Shown here: positions 52,475 to 61,630 of the stretch, one piece after another
Position numbering within the stretch: position 1 is the stretch's first letter
Layout: each line of letters begins with the position of its first letter
From: CAZUCE01 sp964619265
GTDB lineage: Bacteria; Planctomycetota; UBA1135; GCA-002686595
Length of the DNA: 64,000 nucleotides
Direction of reading: 5' to 3'
NCBI GenBank assembly: GCA_964619265.1
Contig: CAZUCE010000006.1
Coordinates: 1-64,000 of the forward strand
Position numbers and translations under genes: made by a program
Notes under the pieces: generated by a model
Databases searched by the model: none
The model's input: only the letters and a program-made list of their open reading frames with translations
Told to the model about the DNA's origin: nothing

Positions 52475-53188
52475 TCAGCGACGGCGGGTCCAGGCGGCTT
52501 CGGGGCCCCATTCATCGCGGTACAGGGTCCGGCGGTGCGACTCGGGCTTGAGGAACGGTCGAACGAGCATGAATCCAGCTCCGAAGCCTCCTACGTGAGC
52601 CCAGTAAGCGACGCCGGCCCCGGTCATGCCGCTGAACGAGTCGGCTAGTCCGGAGAACGACTGGATCACGAACCAGCCGATCAAGAAGACCACGGCCGGC
52701 ACCTCGAAGAAGTAGGGGATGATGATGATCGGGACCAGCAGGATCACTCGCGCCTTCGGGAACAGCACCAGGTACGCGCCCATCACGCCGGCGATCGAGC
52801 CGGATGCGCCGATGGCCGGAATGTCCGAGCCAAGATTGGTGAACAAATGGGCCAGCGAAGCACAGATGCCGCACAGGAGATAAAACGCGAGGAATCGCGC
52901 GGAGCCCATGCGGTCCTCGACGTTGTCGCCGAAAATCCACAGCATCCACAGGTTGCCGAGCAGGTGGGTGACTCCGCCGTGGAGGAACTGGGTGGTGACC
53001 AGTTGCCAGACGGGCGGCAGGCCGGTGAACCACGCGCTCGGAAGGACGCCGAAGTCCAACACCAGGGCGTTTGCGCTCTCGGGCGTCAGGCTGACCTGAA
53101 CGGCGAAGCTGATCGCGCACAGTCCGATCAACAGATAGACCGCAACCGGAGGCCGGCGGCTGGGTTCGCTGTCGCGGATCGGGAACAC
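52475..53188 (-). CDS. Rhomboid family intramembrane serine protease
   Basis: This 237-residue polytopic protein has about six to seven helices. The rhomboid catalytic dyad is present: Ser in GASGSIAGVMGAY and His in YWAHVGGFGAGF. The HGGVTHLLGNLWMLWIFG segment supplies the conserved His/Asn of the active-site helix. It cleaves membrane-embedded substrates; targets are unknown. It is probably co-transcribed with the ClpP-class protease that follows after 24 bp. It diverges from the glycosyltransferase gene across 59 bp. Confidence 0.92.
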   Translation of the reverse strand: MFPIRDSEPSRRPPVAVYLLIGLCAISFAVQVSLTPESANALVLDFGVLPSAWFTGLPPVWQLVTTQFLHGGVTHLLGNLWMLWIFGDNVEDRMGSARFLAFYLLCGICASLAHLFTNLGSDIPAIGASGSIAGVMGAYLVLFPKARVILLVPIIIIPYFFEVPAVVFLIGWFVIQSFSGLADSFSGMTGAGVAYWAHVGGFGAGFMLVRPFLKPESHRRTLYRDEWGPEAAWTRRR

Positions 53189-53247
53189 GGAGGATCGGAA
53201 GGAGAAGCGACGGGCCTCCGAAGACGGATCGCCGGTCCGGGGCGATT

Positions 53248-54903
53248 ATGCTCAGAACCATGCGTTTCGCGACCGTCGCCCTCGTGTTCTTGGTTCTGGC
53301 CCTCGCTACGGCGACCCTGTGGGAGCACCAGCACGACGAGGGAGTGACCTACGACATCGATCTGGCGGCCATCGAACTCCCGCGGGATCCGGCGCTGGCG
53401 CGTAGGGCGGACCTGTTGAGCGCTCCTTTGTTTGCGAAGCCAACCCGCGGCGTCGCCGAGGTGGTGGACAGCCTGCGCAGCGGCTCGAGCGGTCAACCAC
53501 ATCCGCCGCTGTTCCACCTGGTGGTCCACGGGGTCGCCCGGGCCGCGGGCGCGAATCCTTATGTGCTGCGAGGGCCTGCGCTCCTGGCAGGATTGCTGAC
53601 CCTCGCGGGTCTGATGCGCCTGGGGGATCGTTTGGGCCGGCGCGCGGGTGGAGCCCCGCTCGGCATCGGTTTCGCGGCGGCGCTGTGGCTGGCCGCGTCG
53701 CCCTGGATGCACACGATCACCGTGTTCTTGCGGCCCTACCCCCTCGCGCTGTGCGCGGCCGTGTGGTCGGCGGAATCGCTTGCAAGCGGACTGCTCGAGC
53801 CGCATCGCAAGGGGCCGTGGCTGCGGCTCGCGCTGTGCCTTTCGGCAGGGCTCTACACGCTCTATCACTTCGTGTTCGTGGTTTTCGCACTGGCCGTGGT
53901 CGGCTTGGTGACCGCGCTGTTCGGCGCTCGCGGGTCGCGGAGTCTGCGGCTGCGGGGCGGACTGCTTGCCCATGTGGGCGCGTTGGTCCTGTGGGCGCCG
54001 TGGATCCCGACCTTCGTGCGCCACTTGCAAACCGGTTCGGGAGGCGGGCTCTACTACATGGGAACGGTTCCGTTTGCGGACTGGCCCGCGCGCGGGACGC
54101 TGCTCGCGCGACGCTTCGTGTACGCCGAGGCCTCCGGGCCCTGGTGGCCGATTGCGATCGGCTTGGGGCTGTTCGGAGTCCTTTCGGTCTGGGTCCTGCT
54201 GAGAGGCGAGCGCCCGGCCCGGCGCGGGCTTCTTTTCGGTTTGGCGGTCGGAGGCCTGTTTGCGTTCGGCGTAGCAGCGGCCGATCTCGCTGGCTCGAGC
54301 CATACGCTGTTTCTCTCGAAGTACAGCTTCGCGCTCTACCCGTTCGTGTTGCTGGCTTCAGCTTCCGCCTGGTGCGGGACCCGCAGGCCCCGGCTGGGAG
54401 CCGTCGCCACGGTTTTGGGCGCGGCGCTGTTTGGCGCAGCGAGCGCAAACCAGCTGGTTCAGCTGAACTCGATGACCAGTGGTCCGGAGCGCATCGCGCA
54501 GCATCTGACGGATCGGGACCGGGAGGATCATTTGATTGCCCTTTCGACCTCACGGCGCGGCCTGCTCGTGCCGTTGCTGCTCGAAGCAAGTGAGGCCGGG
54601 GTCCGCAGCGCACGATGGTGCCGGCTCGATGCTGCGGAGCTAGGCGGGCACCTCGCGAATCTGCTGAACGATGCCAGCTTGACGGAACTCACTCTGATCG
54701 ACTTCGAAGCGGGTTTTCTGCCCCCTGGCCAGCGCTTTTTGCGTCCATCCCTCGAGCGCGCGATGCGGGACGCGCTCGAGGCGGGCTGGCGCGTGCGCTG
54801 GTACGAGCCGAACGTGGAAGCGCCTCGTGAGCGTGGCAATCCGGAGGCCGAGCGCGTGTTGCATCTGTTCCGCGCGCTACCGGCACGCTTCTTTCGAGCT
54901 TAG
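53248..54903 (+). CDS. GT39-type polytopic glycosyltransferase
   Basis: This 551-residue protein has ten or more hydrophobic helices and a first extracytoplasmic loop carrying HDEGVTYDID, the acidic pair expected in lipid-linked-sugar glycosyltransferases of the GT39/ArnT-like group. Other landmarks are GQPHPPLFHLVVH and SPWMHTITVFLRPYPLALCAAV. ATG 53248 or 53260 could start it. It probably transfers a sugar from a polyprenyl-phosphate donor on the outer face of the membrane; the acceptor is unknown. Its stop overlaps the tail of the opposite-strand hydrolase by 4 nt. Confidence 0.78.
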   Translation: MLRTMRFATVALVFLVLALATATLWEHQHDEGVTYDIDLAAIELPRDPALARRADLLSAPLFAKPTRGVAEVVDSLRSGSSGQPHPPLFHLVVHGVARAAGANPYVLRGPALLAGLLTLAGLMRLGDRLGRRAGGAPLGIGFAAALWLAASPWMHTITVFLRPYPLALCAAVWSAESLASGLLEPHRKGPWLRLALCLSAGLYTLYHFVFVVFALAVVGLVTALFGARGSRSLRLRGGLLAHVGALVLWAPWIPTFVRHLQTGSGGGLYYMGTVPFADWPARGTLLARRFVYAEASGPWWPIAIGLGLFGVLSVWVLLRGERPARRGLLFGLAVGGLFAFGVAAADLAGSSHTLFLSKYSFALYPFVLLASASAWCGTRRPRLGAVATVLGAALFGAASANQLVQLNSMTSGPERIAQHLTDRDREDHLIALSTSRRGLLVPLLLEASEAGVRSARWCRLDAAELGGHLANLLNDASLTELTLIDFEAGFLPPGQRFLRPSLERAMRDALEAGWRVRWYEPNVEAPRERGNPEAERVLHLFRALPARFFRA

Positions 54904-56213
54904 TCCTCGTCGACGTAGCCCATCGTGCGCAGGTGCTCGAGCTCTTCGGGGGTGTGCTCGACGGAGCCGGCGATCCCAAAGCGGCCGGCCAGCTCGCGGG
55001 CCAAGGCGGTCGTGCGGTCGAGTCGGGCAGTCCATTCCAAGGCCCGCTGATCAGAGCTTTGGACGAGGTTGAGCTGTTCCCCGGGGTCTTCGGCGAGATC
55101 GAACAGTTGATCGGTGCCCCCGTTCAACGAGCGGATCCACTTGGCTTGCCCGGCGGTGAGGCTCTCGAAATGACGGCCTTCGCGAAGGCGAACCTCGGAG
55201 AGCGCGTCGCGTGGCCTTCCGGAGTCGCCGCTGGCGAACTCCAACAGGCTTTGGCCGGGCAGCCCCGGAGGGCCGTCCAGGTCGAACAGCTCGACCAGAG
55301 TCGGAAACACGTCGATGGTTCGCACCACCTGGCCGATGCGCCTTGGGTCAAATCCGGGGATGCGCAACAAGAGGGGGACGCGGATTTCTTCGTTGTAGAG
55401 GCTGGTTCCATGACGGCGCACGCCGGGGTGTTCGCCGAAGGCTTCGCCGTGATCGGAGGTGAGCAGCACCACGGTGTCCTCGTGCAAATTCAGGTCCTCG
55501 AGTCGATCGAGGACGCGCCCCACGTGGCGGTCGGTGAACGTCACCTCGCCGGCGTAGCGCTGGCGTTCGGTCGCGGTTTGCGGGACACCGGAGCCGGGGT
55601 GGATCACGTAGGGCTCGTGGGGGTCGAAAAAGTGCGCAAACAGAAACCAGGGGCGCCCATCGGCCGCCAAGGTCTCAAGGCTCTCGATAGCGCGCCCGGC
55701 CACTTCGGGGGACGTCACTTCTCGCCAGCGCTGGCGTCCAAAGGAAACGCACAAGTCGTCGTCGAACTCCTGGAAGCCCTGGGTGAGCCCATGCTTCGCG
55801 TCAAAGAACACGTGGCTCGCGACGCCTGCGGTCGCAAAGCCGGCTTCCTCGAACAGCTCGGCTAGGGTGACGAAATCCTCGCCGAGTCGGCTCTCGAACG
55901 TCCAGCACCCATGGGTCGAGGTGACCGTTCCGGTGAATTGACTGGCGAAGGAAGGCAGGGTCCAGGGCGCTGACGAGATCGCGCGCTCGAACATGAGGCC
56001 TGAGTCCGCCAGACGGTCCAGGTGCGGGGTGCGCCCGCCGCCGGCGCTGCCCAGGGCGTCGGCCCGCAGGGTGTCGATGGCCACCCACAGCAAGCCACCG
56101 GGCCCACCCGCCTGCGGAGCGCTCGGTTGGCAGGCGCTGAGCAAGCCCAGAGCGGACGCAGCTAGGGCTGCGAGGACGACTCCCTGGCGGCGGGCTCGGG
56201 GCTGGGCGCGCAT
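54900..56213 (-). CDS. Lipoprotein of the sulfatase/alkaline phosphatase superfamily
   Basis: This 437-residue protein has a lipoprotein leader ending LGLLSAC. The fold motifs are VAIDTLRADALG (metal Asp), HFFDPHEPY and LTSDHGEAFGEH. The catalytic position does not show the Cys/Ser-x-Pro-x-Arg sulfatase signature; it reads SSAPWTLPSFASQFTG, more like members using Thr as nucleophile (phosphotransferases/phosphodiesterases). An annotation of sulfatase would be too specific. I start at ATG 56213; the longer frame is arginine-rich. The next gene upstream, on the opposite strand, is a Kef-type antiporter. Confidence 0.82.
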   Translation of the reverse strand: MRAQPRARRQGVVLAALAASALGLLSACQPSAPQAGGPGGLLWVAIDTLRADALGSAGGGRTPHLDRLADSGLMFERAISSAPWTLPSFASQFTGTVTSTHGCWTFESRLGEDFVTLAELFEEAGFATAGVASHVFFDAKHGLTQGFQEFDDDLCVSFGRQRWREVTSPEVAGRAIESLETLAADGRPWFLFAHFFDPHEPYVIHPGSGVPQTATERQRYAGEVTFTDRHVGRVLDRLEDLNLHEDTVVLLTSDHGEAFGEHPGVRRHGTSLYNEEIRVPLLLRIPGFDPRRIGQVVRTIDVFPTLVELFDLDGPPGLPGQSLLEFASGDSGRPRDALSEVRLREGRHFESLTAGQAKWIRSLNGGTDQLFDLAEDPGEQLNLVQSSDQRALEWTARLDRTTALARELAGRFGIAGSVEHTPEELEHLRTMGYVDED

Positions 56214-56361
56214 GCCCCCGAACCTAACGGGAATCCGAGCCGGAGCGCATGGCTTCCCGCGTGCTATCGCCGGCCCGATCGGTTCCGATGTCCAAACCCC
56301 GCCCCGAATGGGATCCGCCGACCGGTGGCGGCAGTTCATCGGCCGCCGGTCGCCGTCATCC

Positions 56362-58035
56362 ATGGAACAGTGGACCCTTCTCCAAAACCTCGTCGTCCTG
56401 CTGGTTGGCTGTCTCTTGTTCGGTGGCTTGCTGTCGCGCATGGGGCAGAGCCCGCTGGTTGGCTACGTGCTCGGCGGCATGGTGCTCGGCGGTCCAGGCA
56501 GTTTTGGCCTGGTCGAAAGCCGCGAGGAAATCGAGTTCCTTTCGGAACTCGGAGTCTCGCTCTTGCTGTTCGGCATCGGGCTCGAGTTTTCGTTGGCACG
56601 CCTGCGAGCGATGGGCGGTCGCGTCTTGCTTCAGGGCTGTCTGCAGGTCGTGGTCACGCTGATCCTGGTCGCCGGCATTTGCTTCAGCGCGGGGCTCTCC
56701 TGGCGGCAGAGCCTCGCGATCGGGGGGATGTTCTCTCTTTCCAGTACGGCGGTGGTGCTGCGGCTCCTGATGGAGCGCGGCGAGCTCGAGTCGCCCCACG
56801 GCACCAACGCGCTTGGCATTCTGCTGGTTCAGGATCTGGCGGTTGTTCCGCTGGCCCTCATGATGGCGCTCCTCACCGGAGGGGCCGACGACCACGGACC
56901 TGGTCCGGTGGCGATCGTGGGCGGCGCGGTCGGCCTGGTGCTCGGCCTGTACTTGATGCTGCACCACCTGGCGGCTCCGGTGCTGCGCGCGCTCAGCCAT
57001 GTTCGCCATCGGGAGCTGACCGTGGTCCTTGCGACCGTCGTGGGCCTCGGCTCGACGCTTGCTGCCCACGCGGTCGGCGTTTCGCCGGCGCTCGGGGCCT
57101 TCCTGGCCGGCATGCTGCTCGGTGGCTCACCCTTTGCAACCCAAGTCCGCGCGGACGTGGCTCCGGCTCGCATTCTGCTTCTGACGGTGTTCTTCGGAAC
57201 GGCCGGCATGCTCGCCGACCCGCTGTGGATCGCGGCTCATTTGCCGGCGGTGCTGTCCGTGGCGTTGCTGGTCATTCTGCTCAAGCTGGTGGTTCTCGCC
57301 GGCGTCTTGCGGGCCCTGCACCATCCTCCGGTCGTCGCCCTGACGGTGGGCTTCGTGCTAGCCCACGTCGGTGAATTTGCTTTTGTCCTCGGCAGTCTCG
57401 CGCGCGATGCGAATCTGCTGGACCCCGAACTCGACCAACTCGTGGTCTCGGTGACGATCCTGACGATGCTGTCGAGCGCCGCGCTCGTGCCCATGGCGCC
57501 GGGACTCTCCGCGCGCCTGATGCGCAGGCTGCTCAAGGTGGAGTCGCCGCGGCAGGTCCCTTTGTTGCGCGATCACCACACCCAGGCCGTCGTCGTTGGG
57601 TTTGGCCCGGCGGGCCAGGTTTCCGCGCGCGCGTGCGTGGAGGCCGGGCTTGAAACGGTGGTCGTCGACCTGAACCCGCGTTCCTTGGCCTGGGCGCGCG
57701 AACTTGGGATGCGGGCGGAGTTCGGGGACGCGACTCAGGTCGAGGTGCTTGAACATTCCGGCGTGGCTTCCGCCGAAGTGGTGATCGTCACCATTCCCCA
57801 TGTGCGTTCCGCCGCGACGATCGTCGAGCAGGTCCGCGCGATGGCCCCCAGTGCGTCGGTCTTGGCTCGCTCCAGGTACCAACGGGATGTCCACGAGTTC
57901 GCGTTGGTGGGCGCACACCTGGTGATCGGAGACGAAGAGCAGGTGGGGCTTGCTCTGTGCGAGGCGTTGAATCAACTGGTGGCCGAGAAGCAACCGATCG
58001 AGCCGACGCAAACGGCACCGACGGTCGAAGGCTGA
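56362..58035 (+). CDS. Kef-type cation:proton antiporter with TrkA-N domain
   Basis: This protein has 557 residues from ATG 56362. About twelve transmembrane helices of the CPA2 family are seen: LVGYVLGGMVLGGPG, LFGIGLEFSLARLR, GGMFSLSSTAVVLRLL, LGILLVQDLAVVPLALM, and PALGAFLAGMLLGGSPF. The C-terminal TrkA-N/RCK domain (about 405-520) has the Rossmann motif VVVGFGPAGQVSARACVEAG and the acidic VVVDLNPR for NAD(H). It exports K+ or Na+ in exchange for H+ under nucleotide control. No KefF/KefG-type partner gene is adjacent. Confidence 0.93.
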   Translation: MEQWTLLQNLVVLLVGCLLFGGLLSRMGQSPLVGYVLGGMVLGGPGSFGLVESREEIEFLSELGVSLLLFGIGLEFSLARLRAMGGRVLLQGCLQVVVTLILVAGICFSAGLSWRQSLAIGGMFSLSSTAVVLRLLMERGELESPHGTNALGILLVQDLAVVPLALMMALLTGGADDHGPGPVAIVGGAVGLVLGLYLMLHHLAAPVLRALSHVRHRELTVVLATVVGLGSTLAAHAVGVSPALGAFLAGMLLGGSPFATQVRADVAPARILLLTVFFGTAGMLADPLWIAAHLPAVLSVALLVILLKLVVLAGVLRALHHPPVVALTVGFVLAHVGEFAFVLGSLARDANLLDPELDQLVVSVTILTMLSSAALVPMAPGLSARLMRRLLKVESPRQVPLLRDHHTQAVVVGFGPAGQVSARACVEAGLETVVVDLNPRSLAWARELGMRAEFGDATQVEVLEHSGVASAEVVIVTIPHVRSAATIVEQVRAMAPSASVLARSRYQRDVHEFALVGAHLVIGDEEQVGLALCEALNQLVAEKQPIEPTQTAPTVEG

Positions 58036-58097
58036 GGCCGCTCGGAGCCCCGGGGGGCCCCGCCGGAGGGCCTCTGCTGGGGAGCGTCCAGCCGGGT

Positions 58098-58580
58098 TCA
58101 GTTCGACGCCTCTTGCTGACGTCGATCCAGCCAGGCCTCGGCCCGTTGGTTGGCGCGCGCCTGAATTTCTTCGTCGGTGGCGCGGCGATCTTCGGCGCGC
58201 TCGAGTTCGAACATGGATTCGAGTAGCTCGGCTTCGGATGGATGATATTCCGCGGCGATCGTGGCGACGACCGGGGTGAAAACCCAGGTTACCGGGGGGA
58301 AGCCGTACCAGTAGTTTTCGCTTCCGCCCTGGACGATGCGAACGCGGTCTCCGCCGCGTTCGGCGATCTTCTCGGTCATGTCGTGGACCATCCCATCGAT
58401 GCCCATTTTGCCGAGGAACGGGATGGCGACGATTAGCTTGGCGCCGACCTTCGTGGTGGTCGTGTAGAAGACTGGATCGCCATCGAGACCAATGCGCTGA
58501 TTCCAATCCGTGGCGGTGGAGTGAAAGGCGCAGCTGGAGGTGAGCAGGAGCGAGGCGGCTAGGGCGAGGATGCGATGCAT
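58098..58580 (-). CDS. Lipoprotein of unknown function
   Basis: This 160-residue protein has a short lipoprotein leader (MHRILALAASLLLTSSCAF, Cys at 17). The mature part includes GLDGDPVFYTTTTKVGAKLIVAIPFLGKMGIDGMVHDMTEKIAERGGDRVRIVQGGSENYWYGFPPVTWVF in several blocks, with a hydrophobic stretch FTPVVATIAAEY, and ends in a charged helix. No family is recognised. It is probably anchored in the outer or inner membrane. The next gene in the same direction ends 43 bp upstream. Confidence 0.7.
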   Translation of the reverse strand: MHRILALAASLLLTSSCAFHSTATDWNQRIGLDGDPVFYTTTTKVGAKLIVAIPFLGKMGIDGMVHDMTEKIAERGGDRVRIVQGGSENYWYGFPPVTWVFTPVVATIAAEYHPSEAELLESMFELERAEDRRATDEEIQARANQRAEAWLDRRQQEASN

Positions 58581-58622
58581 GGGGGACTTTGAAGCGGAGA
58601 GGGGCTAAGCAGAGGAAAGCCG

Positions 58623-60392
58623 TTAGATTCCGAGGCTGCGATGGATCCAAGTTGGCCTGCTGTAATCCCAATTCGACTCGGCCATGGCGCCCACGAGGAG
58701 CGGGAAGCAGGACTCGATTTCGGCTGTGAAGGCAGCGGGCAACTCGAGACGCGCAGCATAGTCATCGAGCGCTGCACGTTCGAAAGGGCGCAATCCGTCT
58801 TTCTCGCGCACCAGATTCCAGGCGTTTTGCAGACTCGTGTCTCGCTCCTGTTTGCGATCGTGAAGGATCAGGTTCAGGAGGTCGAAGTACGGCAGATCTT
58901 CGGTGGCCGATGAGCCCCAGTCGAGCAAGCCGAGCAACCGCCCGGACCGGTCGGATTGGACGTGCTTGGCGCGCAGGTCCGCGTGGTGGAGAACTCGGGG
59001 GAAGGAGGTTGCGCACAAGGTTGCGCGGAGCCGAACCCCCATGGCTTCGAGGGCCGCGCGGGTAGCGGCTCGACCCGCGCGGGGGGCGGCGGCCTGGACA
59101 CGTCGATCGACGAGTCGTTTGAGTTCGGCCTCGTCCGCGGGCCTCGGGGCGCCCGAGCGCAAGTCCGCGAGGGCGCGTGCGAGCTCGGGCAGCAGGCGCT
59201 CGCGGTGGGCCAAGTCGCCGGTGAATTGGGAGCCGTTCCAGCCCTCGAGTCGATCTTCCGCGCACAGGTAGAGTCCACCCATTCGGCCTTCGAAGCGCGC
59301 GCGCGGCGCGGGCACTTCCGGGTGATCCCGTTCGAGTTGAGTCAACCGAACGAAGTGTCGCCGCGCTTGGACCTCCTGGGCAGGCGAGAGCGGAACATGC
59401 AGCGCGAGCCGGGCGCGGGGATTTAGATCGGCCGAGCGAGTCAGCAAGACGGAAGTATTGCCACGCGTTGCGACCAAGATCTCCGGTTCAAGGGGCGAGA
59501 GCTTGAGCTTTGACGAAAGTTCGCCGAGGGCTCGATCCAGCCTGGTTTCGGTTTTCGAGCTGCGCAGGAATAGGAAACTCGGCGCGAGCCACGGGAACAG
59601 GCCGAGCCGCTGACCGACAAGTTTGATGCGGTTTTTGGCTTCGCCCGGGCCGATCGACAACTGCGGCGGGCCCTTGAGTCCGACCACGTGGCTGTAGTCG
59701 TGGCTGTGGGGGTACAGCGCGAAAGCGCGCGTGCGCTTGTCCGCCGCACGTAGCGAGCGGCGATAGCCTAGGACGGTGCGTTCGCCGTGCGAGCCACCGA
59801 GCGCGACGCGTCGCAGGAATTCGAACGGCCTTGCGACCGCAAAGTCGGCCCGTTCGCCACTCGAGCGCTTGTAGGCCAGCCGGTTTTCGACGATCCAAGC
59901 CAACTCGCCCCGGCTGACGCGATTCAGTTCGGCGAGTCCGAATGAGGTGCGAAGCCCGAGAGGCGGCGCGTCGCTCTCGCGGATCACCAGGTCGAACCGG
60001 CCGTCTGCGAAGGGCAAGCGATCCGGCTGTTCGAGCGGGACGTAGCGCGTCGTGCCAAGTCCCAAGTCTCGATCGCGCCAAGCAGCGAGTCGCGCGCGGG
60101 CACCGCCCGGATCGAGGCAGGTGACGCGGAAGCCAAAACGCGCAAGCGGGACCGCCGCGCCGGACAGGGGGTCGCCGACCAAAAGCGCTTCGCCCCGTGG
60201 AGCGGTGAGCATGGGAAGCCAAGCGGCGCGGCCTTCGCGCAGCAGCATCATCAGGCGACCGCCAGCGACGTCGTCGAGTTCGAGCAGCAATCGCTCGAGG
60301 GCTGCGCGGTAGGAGAGTCCTTCGCGGTGCGCGCCGGCCGCGCGGGCCAGGAGCTTTTCGTCGAGCCAGTCCTCTGATTGGGCTGCGCTCAA
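58623..60392 (-). CDS. Fusion of a SAM methyltransferase-like domain and an APH-like phosphotransferase domain
   Basis: This protein has 589 residues if started at TTG 60392, which overlaps the upstream stop as TTGA. Residues about 45-150 look like a class I methyltransferase: ALLVGDPLSGAAVPLARFGFRVTCLDPG, then FADGRFDLVI. Residues about 300-560 resemble the aminoglycoside/choline kinase fold: LHHADLRAKHVQ in place of the H-x-D-L-x(3)-N loop (Asn is His) and GLLDWGSSATEDLPYFDLLNL for the metal-binding Asp. Such kinases phosphorylate small molecules or saccharides. The pairing suggests modification of one envelope or glycan substrate; this is inference. No standard name applies. Confidence 0.7.
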   Translation of the reverse strand: MSAAQSEDWLDEKLLARAAGAHREGLSYRAALERLLLELDDVAGGRLMMLLREGRAAWLPMLTAPRGEALLVGDPLSGAAVPLARFGFRVTCLDPGGARARLAAWRDRDLGLGTTRYVPLEQPDRLPFADGRFDLVIRESDAPPLGLRTSFGLAELNRVSRGELAWIVENRLAYKRSSGERADFAVARPFEFLRRVALGGSHGERTVLGYRRSLRAADKRTRAFALYPHSHDYSHVVGLKGPPQLSIGPGEAKNRIKLVGQRLGLFPWLAPSFLFLRSSKTETRLDRALGELSSKLKLSPLEPEILVATRGNTSVLLTRSADLNPRARLALHVPLSPAQEVQARRHFVRLTQLERDHPEVPAPRARFEGRMGGLYLCAEDRLEGWNGSQFTGDLAHRERLLPELARALADLRSGAPRPADEAELKRLVDRRVQAAAPRAGRAATRAALEAMGVRLRATLCATSFPRVLHHADLRAKHVQSDRSGRLLGLLDWGSSATEDLPYFDLLNLILHDRKQERDTSLQNAWNLVREKDGLRPFERAALDDYAARLELPAAFTAEIESCFPLLVGAMAESNWDYSRPTWIHRSLGI

Positions 60393-61207
60393 GCGGTCAC
60401 CGCGAATCGCCAGCCGAGCAAACTTCCGGCGACCGCCCCGAGCGCCGTTTGGACGAAGGCCTGCGTGCGGGTAGGAGCAGCCGTGGAGGCGGAGAACTGG
60501 ATAGCCGCCAGGCCAGCGGCGAACGGTGCGCCTGCCGCCGCCACGATTCCAAGCGCGATCGCCGCAAGCGCGAGTCCTCGACGCTCGGCGCGCGCGATCC
60601 AGCTCCACGCTGCGCAGGTCGCCGCGACCAAGGCACCCGCGGGAGCCAGGGGCAGCCAGCTCGCGACAAGGCCGGCTCCAGCGAGCGCAAAGGAACCGCG
60701 AGGCTGGCTGCGCAGGGTGGCCCCCGGACCGACCGAGACTGCGGCGGCGATCGCGGCGGCATCGAGCGGCGAATGATCGAAGCGGAGGGCGACCGCTGCG
60801 GCGACCAACGGTGCGACCCACAGGGCGTGCTCCGCGCCGCGCGGCGCGCCCAGCAGCCGTTCGTGGCGGGGGACGATCTTGGCCGGGCCGAGGAAGGCGA
60901 AGCCGAGGGCGACCAGGGCTGCGAAGGGAAACGCGAGGCCGGCCGCCGGAAGCGGGCTCGCAAACGCCAGCCCGAGGATCCACGACCAGGCCAGCGTCGC
61001 GGCGAGGTGGCGCGGCGCATGCGAACCCGGTCGCCCGGGCGGCAGGAGAGCCAGCAAGGCCCGTCCCCCCGCGAGGCGCGCAAGAGCCTCGGGCACTCCG
61101 GCTTCCCCGGCGAACGCGACTCCCGAGGCTTCCGAGCCCAGGGCGACCAGCGCCAAAAAGGGCGGCAGCAGGAGCGCGAGCCGGAGGGCTAGGGGAGAGC
61201 TCACCAT
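60389..61207 (-). CDS. Polytopic membrane protein of unknown function
   Basis: This protein has 272 residues from ATG 61207; a longer start at 61276 would add 23 polar residues. There are about seven to eight Ala/Leu-rich helices, for example ALRLALLLPPFLALVALG, GLAFPFAALVALGFAFLGP and GLALAAIALGIVAAAGAPFAA. No conserved motif is recognised. It is coupled by a 4-nt overlap to the methyltransferase/phosphotransferase fusion, so the pair may act together at the membrane. Confidence 0.7.
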   Translation of the reverse strand: MVSSPLALRLALLLPPFLALVALGSEASGVAFAGEAGVPEALARLAGGRALLALLPPGRPGSHAPRHLAATLAWSWILGLAFASPLPAAGLAFPFAALVALGFAFLGPAKIVPRHERLLGAPRGAEHALWVAPLVAAAVALRFDHSPLDAAAIAAAVSVGPGATLRSQPRGSFALAGAGLVASWLPLAPAGALVAATCAAWSWIARAERRGLALAAIALGIVAAAGAPFAAGLAAIQFSASTAAPTRTQAFVQTALGAVAGSLLGWRFAVTA

Positions 61208-61377
61208 GGGCGCATGGTAGGCGGGAGGCCCGCGAACCCGAGGCCTCAGGCCTTCGGAGCCGAGCTCGGCGAACAAGGCGAGTAGCTTGTGACCGGGAAA
61301 CCACCAGGGTTTTGGAGGGACGCCTCGAATTCTGGGGCCAGCTCAAAGGTCGCCCGGAGCGCCACGGATTTTTGGGT

Positions 61378-61556
61378 CCTAGCAGGCCGTTGAAAAAGGC
61401 CCGTCGCGAGGCGAAGCGCAGTTCGTCAGGGGTAGGAACGTGACAGAGGGGCGGCGGAGGCGGCCTCCTGGCAGCTGAGCACGGCCCGACGAGCGTGACG
61501 ACGCTCTCGCGGGCTGCGCGAAGCCGCAGCAGGGAGTTTTTCAACGGCCTGCTAGG
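61378..61556. mobile_element. MITE-like element with 20-bp perfect terminal inverted repeats
   Basis: The ends CCTAGCAGGCCGTTGAAAAA (61378-61397) and its exact complement at 61537-61556 enclose about 139 bp of GC-rich sequence without a transposase. CTAG at each junction could be a palindromic target site. Such ends are common on small non-autonomous elements in GC-rich bacteria. It sits in the gap between two divergent genes, where it might also act as a terminator or regulatory element. Confidence 0.85.
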
Positions 61557-61630
61557 GCGACCCGAACCGTTCCCTTCGGGACTCCGCCGGAAACGGGTTT
61601 TGGCTCCCCGCGCAGTAGTCTCGGAGGGTC

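Noticed and set aside
58623..61544. 973-codon minus-strand open frame as a single protein
   Set aside because: Upstream of 60392 it is out of frame with the membrane-protein gene and runs through the MITE; the TTGA overlap marks the real start.
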